From Bradyrhizobium sp. MOS003 (GTDB taxonomy: Bacteria > Pseudomonadota > Alphaproteobacteria > Rhizobiales > Xanthobacteraceae): a stretch of DNA of 64,000 bases. The stretch is from NCBI RefSeq assembly GCF_003020125.1, contig NZ_PYFW01000004.1:1-64000 (forward strand), given 5' to 3'. Of this stretch, positions 19,902 through 29,054 are shown in pieces. Each line of letters starts with the position of its first letter. Position 1 is the first letter of the stretch. The notes beneath the pieces were generated by a model. That model had not been told where the DNA came from, searched no databases, and was given only the letters and a program-made list of their open reading frames with translations. Both the position numbers and the translations under genes were made by a program.

Positions 19902-20552
19902 ATGACCTCCGATCAGCATCCGCCGGAAAAAATGATGTTTCAGCTCACGCTGCGGCGTCGGGGCATCAGCGACCAGGCGGTGCTGCGAACCATGGAGGCG
20001 GTGCCGCGCGAGCTTTTCGTCGACGAGGCCGATCGCGACGGCGCTTATCGGGACAGCGCGCTGCCGATCGCCTGCGGGCAGACCATCAGCCAGCCCTTCG
20101 TGGTGGCCTACATGACCGAACAGCTGCAGCTCCAGAAGCGGCACCGCGTCCTGGAGATCGGAACAGGGTCAGGCTATCAGGCCGCCGTGCTGTCGCGGCT
20201 CGCCGGCCAGGTCCTGACCGTCGAGCGCTATCGCAAGCTTGCCGACATGGCTCGCGCAAGGCTTGAAAAGCTCGAATGTCACAATGTCGAGGTGATGCTC
20301 GGCGACGGTCTCGATCTGCCGCCCAATATCGGCCCGTTCGACCGCATCATCGTCACCGCCGCGGTGGAGCAGATACCCGAGAATCTGGTCGAGCGGCTCG
20401 AGGTCGGCGGCATCCTGATCGCGCCGGTCGGCCCGCATCAGGGCGTGCAGACGCTGATCCGCCTGACCCGCACCGAAGCCGGGATCGAGCGCAAGGAACT
20501 CGTCGATGTCCGCTTCGTGCCGGCGCTGCCCGGGGTGGCGCGGGAGCTGTAG
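19902..20552 (+). CDS. pcm: Protein-L-isoaspartate O-methyltransferase
   Basis: Pcm repairs isoaspartyl residues in aged proteins using S-adenosylmethionine. The 216-residue protein has the SAM-binding VLEIGTGSGYQAAVLS block, the TISQPFVVAYMTEQL block before it, and GGILIAPVG near the end. Family length is normal. The pairing with surE and the downstream M23 lipoprotein is conserved in proteobacteria. Confidence 0.95.
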   Translation: MTSDQHPPEKMMFQLTLRRRGISDQAVLRTMEAVPRELFVDEADRDGAYRDSALPIACGQTISQPFVVAYMTEQLQLQKRHRVLEIGTGSGYQAAVLSRLAGQVLTVERYRKLADMARARLEKLECHNVEVMLGDGLDLPPNIGPFDRIIVTAAVEQIPENLVERLEVGGILIAPVGPHQGVQTLIRLTRTEAGIERKELVDVRFVPALPGVAREL

Positions 20553-20593
20553 ATTTCCGGATCGGTTGTGCCGCCAACATCTTATTGGGAGGG

Positions 20594-20608
20594 TTAAGCC
20601 GTTATTTA
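20594..20608. promoter_or_regulatory. Possible CtrA-like site
   Basis: TTAA followed by seven bases and TTTA differs by one base from the TTAA-N7-TTAA consensus of the cell-cycle regulator CtrA. It lies about 55 bases before the NlpD-like gene. This is weak evidence. Confidence 0.25.
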
Positions 20609-20661
20609 CTCGGCGCGTGTTTACTTAAAACACCAGTTCTGTTGCGTACGAGTGAGTAACC

Positions 20662-22053
20662 ATGTCCGCTGTCGCCGAGTTGCTTTACTCGCGCCGCGTA
20701 CCGCAGGTCGCGGTGCTGGCGCTGATCTCCTTCAGCTTCGCAGGGTGCAGCGCCGACATGTCGTCGCGACTGTCCCAGTCGAACTTCTCCAACCCCTTCT
20801 CATCGGAGCAGACCGGCTCGGTGCAGCAGGCGCCGCCGCCGCAGCGTGAGCTGCCACAATATTCGCGGCCGCAGACGCAGTCCGGTTATTATCAGTCGCA
20901 GCCCTTGCCGCCGCCGGCGGTGTCCGCACCGCAATCCTATCCCGTCGCGGGTGGTGGCGTGTCAGGAGGCGGGCGCGGCGTCAGTTCCTACGCGCCCCCG
21001 ACGCAGCCGCATCTCGAGACCACGGCCGCCGTGCCGCCGCGTTCCGTTGCCGCGGCCCAGCCGGCCGGAGGCACCAAGATCATCGTCGGGACCAGCGACA
21101 CGCTCGATTTGCTCGCCAAGCGCTACCACGTCACGCCGCAGGCAATTCTCGCTGCCAACGGCTACAAGGGGCCGCGCGCGCTCTCGCCCGGCCAGCAACT
21201 GATCATCCCGCATCCGGCTACGGCCGCTGCACCCGCGCCTGCGCTGGCTCCCGTTGCGGCGGCTCCTGCGATGGCGCCGAAACCGGTTGCGGCCGTCGCC
21301 GCGCCGTCGAGCATGCACTTCGTCAACCGCGGCGACACGCTCGCCAGCATCGCCCGCAAGAACCACATCTCGTCGGCTGAGCTCGCCCGTGCCAATGGCC
21401 TCGATCCCTCGGCCAAGCTCAAGCTCGGCACGAAGTTGACCGTGCCCGGTGTCAAAACCGTCGCCCTCGCGGCGCCGGTGGCTGCCGCTCCCGTCGGGGC
21501 TGCTCCGGTGGCGGGGACGCTCCAGCCGGTTGCTGCCGCTCCCGCGCCCGCCACCAGGATGGCCGCCGCCGCGGCGCCCGTTCAAAGCGCGCGCCTCGCC
21601 CAGGCCACGGCGAATGTCGAAGAGAAACCCGCCGCCGAGGCTCCGGCGAAAGCTGCCGAGACCACCAGCGCGCTGCCGACCTTCCGCTGGCCGGTGCGCG
21701 GCAAGGTGGTCACGAGCTACGGCGCCAAGACCAACGGCAAGTCCAATGACGGCATCAATCTCGCGGTGCCCGAGGGGACACCGGTCAAGGCGGCCGAAGA
21801 CGGCGTCGTCGCTTACTCCGGCAACGAGCTGAAGGGTTACGGCAATCTGGTCCTGGTTCGGCACTCCAACGGCTACGTCACCGCATATGCCCATGCGAGT
21901 GAGCTGTTGGTGAAGCGCGGCGATACCATCAAGCGCGGTCAGGTCATTGCCAAGTCGGGTCAATCCGGGGAGGTGGCGTCGCCGCAGCTCCACTTCGAAA
22001 TCCGCAAGGGATCGAGCCCGGTTGACCCGCTTCAATTCCTGAACGGCGCGTGA
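20662..22053 (+). CDS. LysM/M23 peptidoglycan-binding lipoprotein, NlpD-like
   Basis: The 463-residue protein has a lipobox near FSFAGC (Cys about 29), a Pro/Gln-rich linker, two LysM domains (KIIVGTSDTLDLLAKRYHV and HFVNRGDTLASIARKNHI), a long Ala/Pro linker, and a C-terminal M23 peptidase domain (WPVRGKVVTSYGAKTNGK to QLHFEIRKG). NlpD-type members activate amidases at division; some are inactive. The pcm-nlpD order supports the assignment. The promoter region at 20594-20608 has a TTAA-N7-TTTA site. Confidence 0.9.
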   Translation: MSAVAELLYSRRVPQVAVLALISFSFAGCSADMSSRLSQSNFSNPFSSEQTGSVQQAPPPQRELPQYSRPQTQSGYYQSQPLPPPAVSAPQSYPVAGGGVSGGGRGVSSYAPPTQPHLETTAAVPPRSVAAAQPAGGTKIIVGTSDTLDLLAKRYHVTPQAILAANGYKGPRALSPGQQLIIPHPATAAAPAPALAPVAAAPAMAPKPVAAVAAPSSMHFVNRGDTLASIARKNHISSAELARANGLDPSAKLKLGTKLTVPGVKTVALAAPVAAAPVGAAPVAGTLQPVAAAPAPATRMAAAAAPVQSARLAQATANVEEKPAAEAPAKAAETTSALPTFRWPVRGKVVTSYGAKTNGKSNDGINLAVPEGTPVKAAEDGVVAYSGNELKGYGNLVLVRHSNGYVTAYAHASELLVKRGDTIKRGQVIAKSGQSGEVASPQLHFEIRKGSSPVDPLQFLNGA

Positions 22054-22090
22054 GGCGCGGGCCGGGCACGCAGTCACCACAAACGCGGTG

Positions 22091-22193
22091 TCGTCGCCCG
22101 GCTCGACCGGGCGACCCAGCATTCCGACACAGCACTCATTGAGCCGATAAGCCGCAGCGTACTGGATTCCCCGCCTGCGCGGGGAATGACAGT
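22091..22193. repeat. Pair of REP-type hairpins, with copy 2 of the 325-381 element
   Basis: The first hairpin, at about 22091-22118, is built on CGTCGCCCGG and CCGGGCGAC. The second, at 22136-22193, matches the element at 325-381. They lie between the convergent M23 and DUF815 genes and may also act as terminators. Confidence 0.7.
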
Positions 22194-22215
22194 TGAGGGG
22201 GAGGCGAACGGTCCG

Positions 22216-23208
22216 CTACTTCGCCGTCAGCTTGACGCCGAGGCGGCCCGCCAGCTCCTGCACGAATTGCCAGGCGACGCGGCCCGAGCGGGAGCCGCGG
22301 GTGGTCGACCATTCCAGCGCCTCGCGCTCCAGCGCTTCGTCGTCGATCTTCACGCCGAAATGGCTGCAATAGCCGCGCACCATCGCCAGGTATTCGTCCT
22401 GGCTGCAGCGATGGAAGCCGAGCCAGAGGCCGAAGCGATCGGACAGTGACACCTTCTCCTCGACGGCTTCGCCAGGATTGATCGCGGTCGAACGCTCGTT
22501 CTCGATCATGTCGCGCGCCAGCAGATGGCGGCGGTTGGAGGTGGCGTAGAGAATCACGTTCTCCGGCCGGCCCTCGATGCCGCCTTCGAGCACGGCCTTC
22601 AGCGATTTGTAGGACGCGTCATTGCCGTCGAAGGAGAGGTCGTCGATGAACACGATGAAGTGGAAGCTGGCGTCCCGGAGCTTCTCCATCAGCGCGGGCA
22701 GGCTCTCGATGTCCTCGCGGTGGATCTCGATCAGCTTCAGCCTGTCGGCCGGCTTGCGCTCCGCATTGATGCTGGCGTGCGCGGCCTTCACCAGCGACGA
22801 TTTGCCCATGCCGCGCGCGCCCCAGAGCAGCGCGTTGTTGGCAGGCAGGCCATTGGCGAAGCGCTCGGTGTTCTCCATCAGGATGTCGCGCATCCGGTCG
22901 ACGCCCTTGAGCAGGAACAGCTCGACGCGGCTAACCCGCGGCACCGGCGCAAGGCGGCCATCGGGGTGCCAGACATAGGCATCGGCCTCTTTGAACGACT
23001 GGCGTTCGAAGGCCGGCTTGCCCTGGGCGGACAGGTGCGCCGCAATGGTCTCCAGTGCGCGGACGATGCGCTCCTGAGATAGGTCCGCGGATGCCTGGAC
23101 GGCGACCTTGGCAGTCCCCTTGGGGCGTTTTGCCGCGACGGGGGCGGCCTTGCGGGCAGGGGTGCGGAGGCCTTTGCCGGCCGGGCTTTTGCTGGGTTTT
23201 CTGGGCAT
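22216..23208 (-). CDS. DUF815-family AAA ATPase
   Basis: The 330-residue protein has a basic Lys/Pro-rich N-terminal tail (residues 1-35), a Walker A motif GARGMGKSS near residue 120, a Walker B motif FIVFIDDLSF, and a downstream NRRHLLARD sensor block. This matches the DUF815 family of AAA ATPases, whose function is not known to me. The ATG at 23208 begins MPRKPSKSPAGKG and is preferred over 23301. It is convergent with the M23 gene and divergent from yajC. Confidence 0.88.
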   Translation of the reverse strand: MPRKPSKSPAGKGLRTPARKAAPVAAKRPKGTAKVAVQASADLSQERIVRALETIAAHLSAQGKPAFERQSFKEADAYVWHPDGRLAPVPRVSRVELFLLKGVDRMRDILMENTERFANGLPANNALLWGARGMGKSSLVKAAHASINAERKPADRLKLIEIHREDIESLPALMEKLRDASFHFIVFIDDLSFDGNDASYKSLKAVLEGGIEGRPENVILYATSNRRHLLARDMIENERSTAINPGEAVEEKVSLSDRFGLWLGFHRCSQDEYLAMVRGYCSHFGVKIDDEALEREALEWSTTRGSRSGRVAWQFVQELAGRLGVKLTAK

Positions 23209-23389
23209 GTCCGAAGTTCCTGAAGATGCAGCCTTATCGGGCCTGACGGCGCGCCGCAAGGTGGCCAAATGAGCGGTCTGGCAGCGTTGCAATTGGGGCA
23301 ATGGCCGCTATAGTCCGCGCGAATTTGACCGAACCGGTCGCCTTTGAGGGCCTGACCGGTTTTCCCCCGTGTCCACGAGGATCGTCCGA

Positions 23390-23767
23390 ATGTTCATTAC
23401 CCCTGCGTATGCCCAGGCCGCGGGCGCCGGCGACACCAACAGCATGTTGATGTCGCTGCTGCCGTTCGCCCTGATCTTCGTGATCATGTACTTCCTGATT
23501 CTGCGTCCGCAGCAGAAGAAGGTCCGCGACCATGCCGATCTCGTGAAGAACATCCGCCGCGGCGACACCGTCGTGACCTCGGGTGGACTCGTCGGTAAGG
23601 TCACCAAGGTCGTCGACGACGACCAGATCGAGTTCGAGATCGCCGACGGCGTGCGCGTGCGGCAGATGCGTTCGATGGTCTCCGGCGTGCGCGCCAAGGG
23701 CGAGCCGGCCAAGGAATCCAAGGAAAGCGCGAAGGAAAGCGCCAAGGACGACGCCGCGTCGAAGTGA
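23390..23767 (+). CDS. yajC: Preprotein translocase subunit YajC
   Basis: YajC is a small accessory protein of the SecDF complex. The 125-residue product starts MFITPAYAQA, has one membrane helix (LMSLLPFALIFVIMYFLIL), the RPQQKK block, and the GDTVVTSGGLVGKV domain, with a charged Lys/Glu-rich tail. The ATG at 23390 fits the family start. secD follows after 47 bases. Confidence 0.95.
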   Translation: MFITPAYAQAAGAGDTNSMLMSLLPFALIFVIMYFLILRPQQKKVRDHADLVKNIRRGDTVVTSGGLVGKVTKVVDDDQIEFEIADGVRVRQMRSMVSGVRAKGEPAKESKESAKESAKDDAASK

Positions 23768-23814
23768 GCGCGTCCGCGAGCATCTCAAGTCTCCTGATCT
23801 GACAGGTCCAGTCG

Positions 23815-25419
23815 ATGTTGTATTTCACGCGGTGGAAGGCGCTCGGGATCATCCTGACGGCGCTGATCGTGTGCCTCTGCGCGGTCCCGAACTTCTTCCC
23901 CGAGGCGCAGGTCAAGACCTGGCCCGCCTGGGCGCAGCGCCGGCTCGTGCTCGGCCTCGATCTCCAGGGCGGCTCCTATCTGCTGCTCGAGGTCGATTCC
24001 GCCTATGTGAAGAAGGAGCGGCTCGACCAGGTTCGTGACGACGTTCGCCGGACGCTGCGCGATGCCAAGATCGGCTTCACCGGCGGCGTCACCGTGCGCA
24101 ACGACGCGGCCGAGGTTCGCATCACCAAGGAGACGGACGTTCAGGCTGCGCTCGCCAAGCTGCGCGAGCTGTCCCAGCCGTTGGGCGGCCTGATGGGATC
24201 CAGCGGTCAGCGCGACCTCGAGGTGACCGATGCCGGCGGCAGCCTGATTCGCTTGACCGTCCCGCAGGCCGCGATGCTCGACCGCATGCGCAAGACCATC
24301 GAGCAATCGATCCAGATCGTCGAGCGCCGCGTCAACGAGCTCGGCACCGTCGAGCCCGTCATCCAGCGCCAGGGCAATGACCGCATCCTGGTGCAGGTGC
24401 CTGGTCTTCAGGATCCGACGCGCCTGAAGAAGCTGCTCGGCGAAACCGCGAAGATGGAATTCCGCATGGTCGACACGACCGTGTCGCCGGACCAGGCGCA
24501 ACAGGGCAAGTTGCCGCCGGACTCCGAGCTGCTGATGAGCGCGTCGCCGCCGCCGACGCCCTATGTGGTCAAGAAGCAGGTGCTGGTTGCCGGCGGCGAT
24601 CTGATCGATGCCCAAGCGACCTTCGACCAGCGCACGAGTGAGCCGGTCGTCAGCTTCAAGTTCAATACGTCGGGCGCGCGCAAGTTCGCGCAGGCCACGC
24701 AAGAGAATGTCGGGCTGCCCTTCGCGATCGTGCTCGACAACAAGGTGATCTCCGCACCCCGGATCAACGAGCCCATCACGGGCGGGCAGGGACAGATCTC
24801 CGGCAGCTTCACGGTCCAGTCCGCCAACGATCTCGCGATCCTGATGCGCGCCGGCGCGCTGCCGGCGCCGCTGACCGTGGTCGAGGAGCGCACCGTCGGT
24901 CCGGGTCTCGGCCAGGACTCGATCGAGAAGGGTGAGCTCGCCGCCTATGTCGGCTCGATCCTCGTCATCATCTTCATGCTGCTGACCTACCGGCTGTTCG
25001 GGGTGTTCGCCAACATCGCGGTGGCCATCAACGTCGCCATGATCTTCGGCCTGTTGTCGCTGCTCAACGCCACGCTGACGCTGCCCGGCATCGCCGGCAT
25101 CGTGCTCACCGTCGGCATCGCGGTCGACTCCAACGTGCTGATCTACGAGCGTATCCGCGAGGAGCTGCGTGGCGGCCGCAACGCGATCTCGGCGATCGAC
25201 GCCGGCTTCAAGCGGGCGCTGGCGACCATTCTCGATTCCAACATCACCACCTTCATTGCCGCCGCCGTGCTGTTCTACATCGGCACCGGCCCGGTGCGCG
25301 GCTTCGCCGTGACGCTCGGTATCGGCATCATCACCACGGTGTTCACCGCCTTCACCATGACCCGGCTGATCGTCGCCTGGTGGGTGCGGTGGAAGCGGCC
25401 GCAGAGCGTGCCGATCTAG
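23815..25419 (+). CDS. secD: Protein translocase subunit SecD
   Basis: SecD works with SecF and YajC, using the proton-motive force to pull secreted proteins out of the Sec channel. The 534-residue protein has an N-terminal membrane helix, the LVLGLDLQGGSYLLLEV block, a large periplasmic region, and five C-terminal membrane helices with the GIVLTVGIAVDSNVLIYERI block. Family length is normal. Confidence 0.97.
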   Translation: MLYFTRWKALGIILTALIVCLCAVPNFFPEAQVKTWPAWAQRRLVLGLDLQGGSYLLLEVDSAYVKKERLDQVRDDVRRTLRDAKIGFTGGVTVRNDAAEVRITKETDVQAALAKLRELSQPLGGLMGSSGQRDLEVTDAGGSLIRLTVPQAAMLDRMRKTIEQSIQIVERRVNELGTVEPVIQRQGNDRILVQVPGLQDPTRLKKLLGETAKMEFRMVDTTVSPDQAQQGKLPPDSELLMSASPPPTPYVVKKQVLVAGGDLIDAQATFDQRTSEPVVSFKFNTSGARKFAQATQENVGLPFAIVLDNKVISAPRINEPITGGQGQISGSFTVQSANDLAILMRAGALPAPLTVVEERTVGPGLGQDSIEKGELAAYVGSILVIIFMLLTYRLFGVFANIAVAINVAMIFGLLSLLNATLTLPGIAGIVLTVGIAVDSNVLIYERIREELRGGRNAISAIDAGFKRALATILDSNITTFIAAAVLFYIGTGPVRGFAVTLGIGIITTVFTAFTMTRLIVAWWVRWKRPQSVPI

Positions 25420-25429
25420 GAGCCTGATC

Positions 25430-26449
25430 GTGACTCACACCGTTCTCATCGGGCTCGGCGTCCTCATCGCCATTCTCACCGTGGTCGCAGCCTTTGGCTG
25501 GCTGCCATCGCTGCGGATCGTTCCGGACGAAACGCATTTCGACTTCACGCGCTTCCGGCGTATCAGCTTCCCCATCTCGGCTGTGCTGTCGATCATCGCC
25601 ATCACGCTGTTCTTCACCCACGGGCTGAACCTCGGTATCGACTTCAAGGGCGGCACGCTGCTGGAGGTGCGGGCCAAGTCGGGCGCCGCCGACATCGCGG
25701 CGATGCGCACGACGCTGGACGGCTTGCGGCTCGGCGAAATCCAGCTGCAACAGTTCGGCGGCCCCGAGAACGTCCTGATCCGCGTTGCCGAGCAGCCCGG
25801 CGGCGACAAGGCGCAGCAGGATGCGGTGCAGAAGGTCCGTACCGCGCTCGGTGATTCCATCGAGTATCGCCGCGTCGAGGTGCTCGGTCCGCGCGTCGCC
25901 GGCGAGCTTCTGGCCTACGGCATGCTCGGCCTGATGCTCGCGATCGTCTCGATCCTCATCTATCTCTGGTTCCGGTTCGAATGGCAGTTCGCGCTCGGCG
26001 CCATGATCGCCAACGTGCACGACATCGTGCTGACGATCGGCTTCATGTCGATCAGCCAGGTCGATTTCGACCTGACCAGCATCGCGGCGCTTTTGACCAT
26101 TCTGGGCTATTCGCTCAACGACACCGTCGTCATCTACGACCGTATCCGCGAAATGCTGCGTCGATACAAGAAGATGCCGATGCCACAGCTGCTCAACGAG
26201 TCCATCAACTCGACGCTGTCGCGCTCGATCATCACCCACTTCACGGTGACGTTGGCGCTGCTGGCGCTGCTCCTGTTCGGCGGTCACGCGATCCACAGCT
26301 TCACCGCGGTGATGATGTTCGGCGTGGTGCTGGTCGGCACCTACACCTCGATCTTCATCGCGGCGCCGATCCTGATCTATCTCGGCGTCGGCGAGCATCG
26401 CGAGGATACGAAAGAAGAGGCTCCGCCGGCAAAGAAAAGCAAGGCATGA
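25430..26449 (+). CDS. secF: Protein translocase subunit SecF
   Basis: SecF is the partner of SecD. The 339-residue protein has the LGIDFKGGTLLEV block and six membrane helices with LTILGYSLNDTVVIYDRI. It starts at a GTG 10 bases after secD and is clearly in the same operon. Confidence 0.97.
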   Translation: MTHTVLIGLGVLIAILTVVAAFGWLPSLRIVPDETHFDFTRFRRISFPISAVLSIIAITLFFTHGLNLGIDFKGGTLLEVRAKSGAADIAAMRTTLDGLRLGEIQLQQFGGPENVLIRVAEQPGGDKAQQDAVQKVRTALGDSIEYRRVEVLGPRVAGELLAYGMLGLMLAIVSILIYLWFRFEWQFALGAMIANVHDIVLTIGFMSISQVDFDLTSIAALLTILGYSLNDTVVIYDRIREMLRRYKKMPMPQLLNESINSTLSRSIITHFTVTLALLALLLFGGHAIHSFTAVMMFGVVLVGTYTSIFIAAPILIYLGVGEHREDTKEEAPPAKKSKA

Positions 26450-26509
26450 TCCGAACCGCATGCCCTCGCAGGCGTTTGCGAGGGCAGTAAGCCCATTCGG
26501 ACGAAGCTC

Positions 26510-26893
26510 ATGGCCGGCGATCCCAACGCACCGCATTTCCCGCGCTCGGCGCCGATCGAAGCCTATGGCAAGGGTGGCTTCGCCTTTGCCGGCATGTCGC
26601 ATCGGGGATCGCTGCTGTGCCTGCCCGACGCGATCTGGGCCTGGGACGTGACGGATCCCGCGAAAATCGACCGCTATTCTCTGGACCGGGTGTTCACCGC
26701 CGCCAACAGCATCGACACGCTCCTGATCGGCACCGGAACCGGGGTCTGGCTGCCGCCGCCGGCGCTGAGGCAAGCGCTCAAGGCGGTGCGGGTGGTGCTG
26801 GACACGATGCAGACCGGCCCCGCCGTCCGCACCTACAACATCATGATCGGCGAACGGCGGCGGGTCGCGGCCGCGCTGATCGCCGTGCCATGA
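26510..26893 (+). CDS. Mth938-domain protein, NDUFAF3-like
   Basis: The 127-residue protein is a single Mth938 (DUF498) domain, with GGFAFAGMSHRGSLLCLP, LDRVFTAANSIDTLLIGTG and the C-terminal TYNIMIGERRRVAAALIAVP. The mitochondrial homologue NDUFAF3 assists complex I assembly. The bacterial function is not established. It follows secF by 60 bases and its stop overlaps the next gene by four bases. That neighbour is also a complex I assembly factor homologue. Confidence 0.88.
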   Translation: MAGDPNAPHFPRSAPIEAYGKGGFAFAGMSHRGSLLCLPDAIWAWDVTDPAKIDRYSLDRVFTAANSIDTLLIGTGTGVWLPPPALRQALKAVRVVLDTMQTGPAVRTYNIMIGERRRVAAALIAVP

Positions 26894-27753
26894 ACGCCAC
26901 CGCAGCTCCGCCCGACAATTTGTCCTTCTGCGCCGATCTCGTGCGCAGCCACGACTTCCCGCGCTATGCCGCGACGCTGTTCGCTCCTGCTGCTGAGCGC
27001 CGCGCGCTGCTGGCGCTCTACGCCTTCAATGTCGAGATCGTCCGCGTCCGGGACCAGGTGAGCCAGCCCTTGCCCGGCGAGATCCGCTTTCAATGGTGGA
27101 CCGATCTGTTCTCGGGCCTGGTCCATGGCAGTGCCGAGGGCAATCCGGTCGCAGCCGAGTTGCTGCGTGCGATCCGTGATTTCGATTTGCCGGTCGAGCC
27201 GCTGTCGCTCCTGGTCGAAGAGCACCAGTTCGACCTCTATAACGATCCGATGCCGACGATGGCGGCGCTGGAAGGCTATTTGGCCGCGACCTCATCGGCG
27301 CTGTTCGATCTCGCGGCCCGGATCGTGGCGCCGCCCTCGGAGGCCGTCGAACATATCGCCCGTCATGCCGGGCTTGCGCAGGGCATCGTGCAAATCATCA
27401 CGAACCTGCCGCGCGATGCCGCGCACCGGCAGCTGTTCCTGCCGCAGCAGCTGCTGGCGAATCACGATTGCGACATGGAGGAGGTGTTCGCCGGCAAGGA
27501 CACGCCGAACCTGCGCGCCGTGCTGGAGCAGCTCGCGGGCGAAGCGAGGCAACATCTCTCTACGGCCCTGTCGTTGCTGGCGGAGGTGCCGCCAGCGGCT
27601 CGGGCAGCATTTCTGCCGCTCGGACAGGTGCGGGCCGACCTCAAGCGCCTGTCACAACCCGGGCGCAATCCTTTTACGCCGAGGCAACCGTCCCGACTGC
27701 GCACGCTGTGGACGTTGTGGCGGGCTTCGCGGTCGCGTGAGTTTACCAAATAG
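26890..27753 (+). CDS. Squalene/phytoene synthase-fold protein, NDUFAF6-like
   Basis: The 287-residue protein has the all-helical squalene/phytoene synthase fold (ERRALLALYAFNVEIVRVRD, EIRFQWWTDLF, LFLPQQLLANHDCD). The two Asp-rich metal motifs expected in active synthases are not kept: the first reads NVEIVRVRDQ instead of a DDxxD type, and the second reads NLPRDAAHRQ. This fits NDUFAF6-type complex I assembly factors better than an isoprenoid enzyme. The ATG overlaps the stop of the NDUFAF3-like gene. Confidence 0.82.
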   Translation: MNATAAPPDNLSFCADLVRSHDFPRYAATLFAPAAERRALLALYAFNVEIVRVRDQVSQPLPGEIRFQWWTDLFSGLVHGSAEGNPVAAELLRAIRDFDLPVEPLSLLVEEHQFDLYNDPMPTMAALEGYLAATSSALFDLAARIVAPPSEAVEHIARHAGLAQGIVQIITNLPRDAAHRQLFLPQQLLANHDCDMEEVFAGKDTPNLRAVLEQLAGEARQHLSTALSLLAEVPPAARAAFLPLGQVRADLKRLSQPGRNPFTPRQPSRLRTLWTLWRASRSREFTK

Positions 27754-27798
27754 CGGCCGGCTTATCGCCTGAGCCGGTTAAATGCCCTATACTGTCCT

Positions 27799-29043
27799 AT
27801 GGCTGAATTGTCCCAAACCTCGCCCTTCGATCTCAGCGGTTTGCCGGTCGCCCCAAGCGACATCGTCGCCGCCGCCGACACGATCAGGGGCGCCGTCGTC
27901 GAGACGCCCTGCAGCTACAGCCGCACGCTGAGCAGTATCTGCGGTTGCGAGATCTGGCTCAAATTCGAGAACCTCCAGTTCACCTCCTCGTTCAAGGAGC
28001 GCGGCGCGCTCAACCGGCTCACGGCGCTTACCGCGGAGGAACGCGCCCGGGGCGTCATCGCGATGTCGGCGGGCAACCACGCACAGGGGGTGGCCTATCA
28101 CGCCAAGCGGCTCGGCATTCCCGCCACCATCGTCATGCCGGTCGGCACGCCCATGGTGAAGGTGGAGAACACCCGGCATCATGGCGCGGAGGTGGTCGTC
28201 ACCGGCGCGACGCTGGAGGAGGCGGCCGCTTTCGCGCGCAGCCACGGCGAAGCGAGACGCATGATCTTCGTCCATCCCTACGACGATCCGCTTGTCATCG
28301 CGGGGCAGGGCACAATCGGGCTGGAGATGATGAGGGCCGTGCCGGAGCTCGACACGCTGGTCGTGCCGATCGGCGGCGGCGGCCTGATCAGCGGCATCGG
28401 CATCGCCGCGAAATCGATCAAGCCGTCGCTGCGAATCCTGGGCGTCGAGGCCTGGCTCTATCCCTCGATGTACAACGCCATCCACGCCGGCAATCTGCCG
28501 GCGCGCGGCGATACGCTGGCCGAAGGCATCGCGGTCAAATCACCCGGCAAGATCACCACCGAGATCATCCGCCGCCTCGTCGACGACATCGCGCTCGTCA
28601 ATGAAGCCGAGCTGGAGCGCGCGCTTGCGACCTTGATCTCGATCGAGAAGACGGTCGTCGAGGGCGCTGGCGCCGCCGGCCTCGCCGCGCTGATGTCGGA
28701 TCCCTCCCGCTTCGCGGGCCAGAAGGTGGGCCTGGTGCTGAGCGGCGGCAATATCGACACGCGGCTGATCGCATCCGTCCTCACGCGCGAACTCGCGCGC
28801 GAGGGACGGTTGACCCAGCTCTCGCTCGATATCCCCGACAGACCCGGGCAATTGGCTGCTGTGGCGGCGCTGCTCGCCGAAGCCGGCGCCAACATCATCG
28901 AGGTCTCGCACCAGCGGACGTTCTCCGACCTGCCGGCCAAGGCCACGCTGCTGCAACTCGTCATCGAGACGCGCGACAGCGCCCATCTCGACGAGGTGAT
29001 GGCCAGGCTCAGTGCATCCGGACTGAGCGCGCGCTGCACCTGA
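27799..29043 (+). CDS. Threonine ammonia-lyase with ACT domain
   Basis: A PLP enzyme of 414 residues that deaminates threonine (and usually serine) to 2-oxobutanoate. It has the PLP lysine in FTSSFKERGALNR (Lys66), the phosphate-binding VPIGGGGLISGIG loop, and a C-terminal ACT domain from about residue 335 (LDIPDRPGQLAAVAALLAEA). The length and single ACT domain suggest the tdcB-like catabolic type rather than the longer biosynthetic IlvA, but feedback control cannot be judged here. Confidence 0.9.
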   Translation: MAELSQTSPFDLSGLPVAPSDIVAAADTIRGAVVETPCSYSRTLSSICGCEIWLKFENLQFTSSFKERGALNRLTALTAEERARGVIAMSAGNHAQGVAYHAKRLGIPATIVMPVGTPMVKVENTRHHGAEVVVTGATLEEAAAFARSHGEARRMIFVHPYDDPLVIAGQGTIGLEMMRAVPELDTLVVPIGGGGLISGIGIAAKSIKPSLRILGVEAWLYPSMYNAIHAGNLPARGDTLAEGIAVKSPGKITTEIIRRLVDDIALVNEAELERALATLISIEKTVVEGAGAAGLAALMSDPSRFAGQKVGLVLSGGNIDTRLIASVLTRELAREGRLTQLSLDIPDRPGQLAAVAALLAEAGANIIEVSHQRTFSDLPAKATLLQLVIETRDSAHLDEVMARLSASGLSARCT

Positions 29044-29054
29044 CCGGGGTGGTT

